Shown in pieces: positions 5,389-9,635 of a DNA stretch of 9,635 bases. Origin of the DNA: Thiotrichaceae bacterium. Lineage in GTDB: Bacteria > Pseudomonadota > Gammaproteobacteria > Thiotrichales > Thiotrichaceae. Every line of letters starts with the position of its first letter. Positions within the stretch are counted from its first letter, which is position 1. The notes beneath the pieces were generated by a model. The model was not told the DNA's origin. It was given only the letters and a program-made list of their open reading frames with translations, and searched no databases. The position numbers were made by a program, and so were the translations under genes. The stretch is taken from positions 1 to 9,635 of the forward strand of contig WGBH01000555.1 in NCBI GenBank assembly GCA_015494435.1, written 5' to 3'.

Positions 5389-6141
5389 ATGCTCAAAAAC
5401 ATCAATTCGGTTGAAGGCTCTAGCATAGTTGAAAATGATGAGATGAATAACACCCCCCCCAATAAAGATGAATTATCTTATCCAGTATGGGAGTTTAACT
5501 ACAAACCAGAACGATATATTCATAAAAGCTGGCTACATTCATTACCTAATGGCGAATTGATTGAAAAGTTAATGGGAGAAGGACGAGATACAGAACGTTT
5601 ATCCAATTATCTTATGTCTCAACTAGGTTTTAATGGCAAATTTTATTTCGATTTTTCTAAAATTTCCTCAAAAATTGCCTTATGGTCAGCAGATGATCTT
5701 AATAAATTAGTCATGTACACGGGATTGGCTTGTCACTACAAAGAAATTCAAAAACTTATTATCAGGGAACAGGTGTTAGAAGTGAGAGAGCATATTGGTG
5801 ATCAGATGTATGTTTTTGCAATGAAGCGGGTGATTACCTTTATGGACTCTCAGCCTGATATTCTTGAATTTAGCGATAGAGTCCATCTGAAAAATAGAAT
5901 TATTATCTCAGGACTTGTTTGTTTGCATAGTTATATGCGTCGCTTTCCAGTCGCTTTTATGAAGCGAATCATTATCAAATTACCCAGAGAATGGTTTGAA
6001 CACATGGTTAAATATACTCCTCAAGTCAGTAAGGAAAAGAGTAAAAAAGAAGTTTGTATTCAGGTTATAACAAAAGCAATGCAAGAAGTGGAACGGGATA
6101 AGGCGACTCCTAAGAAAAACACGTCTTTAGAGACGGAATAA
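5389..6141 (+). CDS. sctK: T3SS sorting-platform protein SctK (YscK family)
   Basis: SctK is a cytoplasmic protein linking the SctQ pods of the sorting platform to the cytoplasmic domain of SctD. The 250-residue protein has the family signature near the start (about 36-52: FNYKPERYIHKSWLHSLP) and helical segments such as 105-150 (NKLVMYTGLACHYKEIQKLI then REHIGDQMYVFAMKR). No signal or membrane segment is seen. The start lies two bases after the sctJ stop with only a weak TAGGAA at 5371-5376, suggesting translational coupling. Eight consecutive C (5453-5460, codons 22-24) lie before the conserved domain; gain or loss of one C would abolish the protein, and the next in-frame Met is residue 62. 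A small hairpin (6122-6135, CGTCT/AGACG) at the 3' end adjoins the sctL ribosome site. Confidence 0.88.
   Translation: MLKNINSVEGSSIVENDEMNNTPPNKDELSYPVWEFNYKPERYIHKSWLHSLPNGELIEKLMGEGRDTERLSNYLMSQLGFNGKFYFDFSKISSKIALWSADDLNKLVMYTGLACHYKEIQKLIIREQVLEVREHIGDQMYVFAMKRVITFMDSQPDILEFSDRVHLKNRIIISGLVCLHSYMRRFPVAFMKRIIIKLPREWFEHMVKYTPQVSKEKSKKEVCIQVITKAMQEVERDKATPKKNTSLETE
5453..5460 (+). repeat. Poly-C tract (8 C) within sctK
   Basis: Eight consecutive C in an otherwise A+T-rich gene, read ACC CCC CCC as Thr22-Pro23-Pro24. It lies in the divergent N-terminal leader just before the conserved SctK domain. Homopolymer runs of this kind can slip in replication and switch a gene on and off; they are also a common site of sequencing length errors. 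Confidence 0.9.
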
Positions 6142-6143
6142 GC

Positions 6144-6752
6144 ATGTCAAATTTTATAAAAATTAAGCCACTTATCACCGATTTAAAATCGGGTGAAAAA
6201 ATCATTAAAGCACAGGATTATGCTTATTTTGTAAAAGCAAAAACCCTTGCTAATGATATTGAAGTTGAAAAAAAGAAAAGTGAATTAGCCGCCACGCAGG
6301 CATTATTGAAAGCGGTTCAAAACGGTATAGCACAAGGTGCAGAAGAATCCAGAAGACAGTTAGCCGAGCAAATGTTAAATGCGGCATCAAATGCAACCAC
6401 ACAACTTGCAAAGGTAGAAAAAGATTTATTAGATGTTGTTATCAATTCTATACGCAAAATTATTGATGATTATGACAATGATGAACTAGTATTAGCAATG
6501 GTTCGCAATGGTTTAAAACTTGTGTGCAAAAGTCAACGCGTTATCGTTCGTGTTAATCCTGAAAAAATGGATAAATTAATGCAAGGATTAAAAAATATAA
6601 ACCACAATATTGATTTTTTAGAAATCATGCCTGATAAAGAATTAGCCCTTAGTGATTGTGTTTTAGAGTCTGAATTAGGTATTGTCAGGGCGAGTTTAGA
6701 AGAACAAATGCAAGCAATTGAAAGTGCGATAAGGTCAGCACTTCCTGCTTAG
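6144..6752 (+). CDS. sctL: T3SS stator protein SctL (YscL/HrpE/FliH family)
   Basis: SctL is the peripheral-stalk-like stator that ties the export ATPase SctN to the sorting platform. The 202-residue length is normal. Visible are the N-terminal segment (1-30), a long charged helix or coiled coil (about 30-95, rich in K/E/A, ending in EESRRQLAEQML), and a C-terminal domain (about 95-200, KVEKDLLDVVINSIRKII, then RVNPEKMDKL and DCVLESELGIVRASLEEQM), matching the FliH/V-ATPase subunit E-like fold. It starts two bases after sctK with a short GGA ribosome site. SctN usually lies close to sctL; here the next gene is proB, convergent, 18 bases after the stop, and no terminator is visible in that gap. 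Confidence 0.92.
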   Translation: MSNFIKIKPLITDLKSGEKIIKAQDYAYFVKAKTLANDIEVEKKKSELAATQALLKAVQNGIAQGAEESRRQLAEQMLNAASNATTQLAKVEKDLLDVVINSIRKIIDDYDNDELVLAMVRNGLKLVCKSQRVIVRVNPEKMDKLMQGLKNINHNIDFLEIMPDKELALSDCVLESELGIVRASLEEQMQAIESAIRSALPA

Positions 6753-6770
6753 AACTCTTATGCTTACAGG

Positions 6771-7895
6771 CTAAAATACAACCAAATTATCCCGATGAAT
6801 TAATTCTTTTTCACCACTGTATCCTAAGATTTTAATAAAATCCTTACTGCTAATACCACAAATCTTATCAAGCTCAGTTTTAGAATAATTGACTAGTCCA
6901 CTCGCAACAACCTCTCCAGAGGGTGAAAAGCAGTTAATCACATCACCCCGCTTAAATTGCCCCTCCACCTTCACTACCCCAATTGAAAGTAAGCTTTTAC
7001 CCTTATATTGAATTGCATCTGTCGCGCCTTGGTCTAGCCACAGTTTTCCCAATGGGTTTAAATGACTTGCTATCCATTGTTTTCTAGCCGCTAACTGTGT
7101 GTTATCGGGTATCAAAAGAGTTCCAATATTTTCACCTTGTTGTAGACGATTTAGAATATTTTCTTCTCGTCCTGACACAATCACTGTGGCACAGCCTGAA
7201 AGAGTGGCACGTTGTGCTGCAATGACCTTTGTCGTCATACCACCTGTGCCAATATTCGTCCCTGCTGAACCTGCAAAACTAATAAAGTCAGGATCCGTTG
7301 CAGCGCCTTCTGAAATCAATTCTGCATCCTCATGATAGCGTGGATCTTTATTATAGAGACCTTTTTGATCGGTTAAAATAACCAGTAAATCTGCTTCAAC
7401 TAGATTGGCAACCAATGCTGCTAACGTATCATTATCACCGAGGCGAATTTCATCCATTGCCACAGTATCATTCTCATTCACAATCGGGAGCGTATTTAAC
7501 GACAGTAAAGTACGCAATGTATTGCGTGCGTTGAGATAACGACGACGATTGCTAATATCATCATGCGTTAATAATATTTGAGCTGCTTGGATTTGATACT
7601 GCTGAAATTGATGCTCATAGGCCTGAATAAGACCTGCCTGACCGATTGCTGCCGCCGCTTGTAATTCAGGCAAAGAAGAAGGACGTTTAGTCCAACCCAT
7701 ACGACACATACCCTCTGCAACAGCGCCTGATGAGACTAGGATTAATTCAATCCCTTGTTGGCGTAGACGCGCTATTTGCTCTGCCCAATCACTGATGGCC
7801 GTATAGTCTAATCCTTTACCATCTTGAGTCAGTAAAGCACTGCCTATTTTAACAATCCAACGCTTGCTTTTTTCTATATATTTTTTGCGATTCAT
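6771..7895 (-). CDS. proB: Glutamate 5-kinase
   Basis: ProB phosphorylates L-glutamate with ATP to gamma-glutamyl phosphate, the first step of proline synthesis, in the cytoplasm. The 374 residues fit the amino-acid-kinase plus PUA form. The kinase domain (about 11-260) shows WIVKIGSALLT (13-23), LVSSGAVAEGM (53-63), AAAIGQAGL (81-89), PIVNENDTVAMDEIRLGDND (137-156), LTDQKGLYNKDP (174-185) and IGTGGMTTK (215-223). The PUA domain (about 280-374) ends in VKVEGQFKRGDVI and later residues. The reading frame is intact. The ribosome site is weak (AGAG well upstream of the ATG). The yjbQ-like gene lies 30 bases upstream on the same strand, so the two probably share a transcript. It converges on the T3SS cluster and marks its downstream border. 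Confidence 0.97.
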   Translation of the reverse strand: MNRKKYIEKSKRWIVKIGSALLTQDGKGLDYTAISDWAEQIARLRQQGIELILVSSGAVAEGMCRMGWTKRPSSLPELQAAAAIGQAGLIQAYEHQFQQYQIQAAQILLTHDDISNRRRYLNARNTLRTLLSLNTLPIVNENDTVAMDEIRLGDNDTLAALVANLVEADLLVILTDQKGLYNKDPRYHEDAELISEGAATDPDFISFAGSAGTNIGTGGMTTKVIAAQRATLSGCATVIVSGREENILNRLQQGENIGTLLIPDNTQLAARKQWIASHLNPLGKLWLDQGATDAIQYKGKSLLSIGVVKVEGQFKRGDVINCFSPSGEVVASGLVNYSKTELDKICGISSKDFIKILGYSGEKELIHRDNLVVF

Positions 7896-7925
7896 TAATA
7901 AATTATTATCTCTATTTTAGATTTT

Positions 7926-8345
7926 TTATTTACCCGTCACCGTCACTGTAATTTTCCGTTGAAAACGTCCTGTGCGATGCTCCCATAAAAACACACCTTG
8001 CCACACGCCTAATCCAGAGTGGTAATTGCTGACGGGTAGTGTTAATTCAGTTTGCGTTAAAATACTGCGTATATGTGCGGACATATCATCATTGCCTTCA
8101 AGTATATGTCGATACTCAGGATCAGCATCAGGGGCTAAGCGAGAAAAAATAGTTTCTAAATCATAGCGCACATCAGGATCAGCATTTTCAGTAATCATTA
8201 ATGAAGCGCTGGTATGGTGTATAAAAACATGACATAAGCCCGTTTTAATACCACTTTCAGAGATAAATTGTTCAATCTTCTGTGTAATATTATAAGTGTT
8301 GCGTCCACTGGTTGCGGTGTTAAAAGAGTGTTGTTGTAGTTTCAT
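7926..8345 (-). CDS. yjbQ: YjbQ-family protein (secondary thiamine-phosphate synthase type)
   Basis: The YjbQ (UPF0047) family is widespread; E. coli YjbQ has weak thiamine-phosphate synthase activity and its main role is uncertain. The protein has 139 residues, the usual length, with the conserved signatures: FIHHTSASLMITENADPDV (41-59), DDMSAHI (86-92) and LGVWQGVFLWEHR (112-124), whose His, Asp and Glu residues form the presumed active site. No signal or membrane segment is present. There is little ribosome-site sequence before the ATG. It lies upstream of proB in the same direction, with no evident functional link, and is divergent from ispG across an 80-base gap. Confidence 0.93.
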   Translation of the reverse strand: MKLQQHSFNTATSGRNTYNITQKIEQFISESGIKTGLCHVFIHHTSASLMITENADPDVRYDLETIFSRLAPDADPEYRHILEGNDDMSAHIRSILTQTELTLPVSNYHSGLGVWQGVFLWEHRTGRFQRKITVTVTGK

Positions 8346-8372
8346 TTTTTAATTCTAGCATATTTATGATAC

Positions 8373-8393
8373 AACGATATTTTCGTTAATATC
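8373..8393. promoter_or_regulatory. Overlapping palindromes in the yjbQ-ispG divergent promoter region
   Basis: AACGA-TATTT-TCGTT (8373-8387) and GATATT-TTCGTT-AATATC (8376-8393) are overlapping perfect inverted repeats in the only gap that can carry both promoters. They could be an operator or incidental in A+T-rich DNA. I cannot assign -10 and -35 boxes with confidence. Confidence 0.25.
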
Positions 8394-8425
8394 ATTCTAT
8401 CAAAAATCTGCCATAGGACTAACTA

Positions 8426-9635
8426 ATGCTCTTTATTCCACGTCATAAAACGGTTACTGTTCAAATAGATACAATTACTGTGGGGGGTAGCTCTCCTGTT
8501 GTAGTGCAATCTATGACCAATACCGATACCGCTGATGTCATTCGTAGCGTCAAACAAATTTATGAATTAGCCAATGCAGGTTCAGAATTAGTGCGTATTA
8601 CGGTTAATAATATTGAAGCCGCTGAAGCAGTTCCTGAGATACGCCAACGCTTAGACAAAATGGGCTGTGATGTACCTTTGATTGGTGATTTTCATTTCAA
8701 TGGCCATAAACTCTTAAAAGCAGTCCCTGAATGTGCTGCTGCGCTTGCGAAATATCGTATTAACCCTGGCAATGTAGGGCGCGGTAAACGGCGTGATGAG
8801 CAGTTTTCACAGATGGTCGAATTTGCACTTAAATATAATAAAGCGGTGCGTATTGGTGTTAATTGGGGTTCGATAGATCAAGAATTATTAGCACGGAAAC
8901 TGGATCAAAATGCACAATTAGAACAACCAAGAGACATTGCAGAAGTACAGCATGATGCTTTAATTGAATCCGCATTATCCAGCGCCAAACAAGCAGAAAA
9001 ATACGGTCTGCCACACAATAAAATTATTATTTCCTGCAAACTTAGCGGGGTTCAAGATTTAATTCGTACCTATCAAGACTTAGCTCAACAATGCGACTAT
9101 CCCCTACATCTAGGATTAACAGAAGCAGGCATGGGGAGTAAAGGTATTGTTGCCTCAACCGCCGCCTTAGCGATTCTATTACAACAAGGAATTGGTGATA
9201 CCATTCGCATATCACTGACACCAGAACCAAACGCACCACGCGAAAAAGAAGTGATTGTTGCACAAGAAATATTACAAACAATGGGGCTACGCTCATTCAC
9301 ACCACAAGTGGTTGCTTGCCCAGGTTGTGGATGTACCAGCAGTGATTATTTTCAACATCTTGCAAAAGACATCCAATCTTATTTGCGTGACCAAATGCCT
9401 CTGTGGCGTGAGCAATATCAAGGAGTGGAAACAATGTCCGTTGCCGTGATGGGTTGTGTTGTTAATGGCCCTGGAGAAAGTAAACATGCCAATATTGGTA
9501 TTAGTTTACCCGGTACAGGAGAAAAACCCGTCGCCCCTGTCTATGAAGACGGCGTAAAAACAGTCACTCTAAAAGGTGACCAAATCGCCATTGATTTTCA
9601 GGAAATTGTTGATGCTTATATTAAACGAACCTACC
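8426..9635 (+). CDS. ispG: 4-hydroxy-3-methylbut-2-enyl diphosphate synthase IspG (3' end cut by window)
   Basis: IspG (GcpE) is the [4Fe-4S] enzyme that reductively converts methylerythritol cyclodiphosphate to HMBPP in the MEP isoprenoid pathway. The frame is open from ATG 8426 to the window edge (403 codons, no stop reached), ending EIVDAYIKRTY. AGGA at 8415-8418 supports the start. Visible motifs: VGGSSPVVVQSMTNTDTADV near the start, LIGDFHFNGHKL, YRINPGNVGRGKRRDEQF, VNWGSID, ISCKLSGV, LGLTEAGMGSKG, and the cluster ligands C298-x2-C301 and C344 with E351 in MGCVVNGPGE. The length and CPGC form match the longer IspG type. A third cysteine (C303, in CPGCGC) replaces the Arg I expect in CPGCGRT. 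It is divergent from yjbQ. Confidence 0.97.
   Translation, partial: MLFIPRHKTVTVQIDTITVGGSSPVVVQSMTNTDTADVIRSVKQIYELANAGSELVRITVNNIEAAEAVPEIRQRLDKMGCDVPLIGDFHFNGHKLLKAVPECAAALAKYRINPGNVGRGKRRDEQFSQMVEFALKYNKAVRIGVNWGSIDQELLARKLDQNAQLEQPRDIAEVQHDALIESALSSAKQAEKYGLPHNKIIISCKLSGVQDLIRTYQDLAQQCDYPLHLGLTEAGMGSKGIVASTAALAILLQQGIGDTIRISLTPEPNAPREKEVIVAQEILQTMGLRSFTPQVVACPGCGCTSSDYFQHLAKDIQSYLRDQMPLWREQYQGVETMSVAVMGCVVNGPGESKHANIGISLPGTGEKPVAPVYEDGVKTVTLKGDQIAIDFQEIVDAYIKRTY

Noticed and set aside
3460..6138. TAGAGACGGAA present both after sctF (3460-3470) and at the end of sctK (6128-6138)
   Set aside because: An exact 11-mer shared by chance is expected in about 10 kb, and the two contexts have nothing in common.
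6753..6770. Bidirectional terminator between sctL and proB
   Set aside because: The 18-base gap has no inverted repeat or T run that would support one.
7099..7335. 78-codon open frame on the + strand
   Set aside because: It lies entirely antisense within proB, which has a full set of family motifs; it has no recognisable content or ribosome site.
9042..9487. Several 64-84-codon frames on both strands
   Set aside because: All overlap ispG, whose frame is open throughout and carries the cluster-binding motifs; these are shadow frames.

Overview
The window looks like chromosomal DNA of an A+T-rich gammaproteobacterium. The housekeeping proteins at the right end (glutamate 5-kinase, a YjbQ-family protein and a long-form IspG with a CPGC...MGCVVNGPGE cluster signature) fit that class. 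A sulfur-oxidiser of the Thiotrichales/Beggiatoa type is my best guess, but this is inference from composition and gene style, not from a marker gene.

Region 1 (1 to about 726) has no convincing gene. It holds four exact copies of a 9-bp tandem repeat inside a 22-codon reading frame, two related hairpins with the same apical-loop core but different, fully compensated 13-bp stems, a MITE-like 166-bp element whose 27-bp inverted ends enclose the second hairpin, and a near-perfect Shine-Dalgarno sequence in front of a 31-codon hydrophobic frame.

Region 2 (727-6752, + strand) is a compact type III secretion (injectisome) cluster in the classical order C-D-E-F-G-I-J-K-L: a short SctC-like protein, SctD (inner-membrane ring), a YscE-like co-chaperone, the probable needle/filament subunit SctF, a TPR-type YscG-like needle chaperone, the probable inner rod SctI, the lipoprotein ring SctJ, SctK and the stator SctL. 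Together these would build the basal-body rings, the rod and filament with their chaperone pair, and part of the cytoplasmic sorting platform. Unusual points are: SctC has only the N0/N1 periplasmic domains followed by a DUF4124-like motif and no secretin barrel; the filament protein has no proline, aromatic ring residue other than Phe, or cysteine; the filament and rod proteins share a nearly identical 14-residue motif; and sctK carries an eight-C run near its start. The ATPase (SctN), C-ring (SctQ), export gate (SctRSTUV), translocators and effectors are not here. The cluster is closed on both sides within the window, so those parts must lie elsewhere if the system works.

Region 3 (6771 to the end) is ordinary metabolism: proB and a yjbQ-type gene as a probable two-gene unit on the - strand, and ispG divergent on the + strand, running off the right edge. 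Hand counts on a few sequence lines suggest the T3SS block is mostly A+T-richer than this housekeeping block, compatible with (but not proving) horizontal acquisition.
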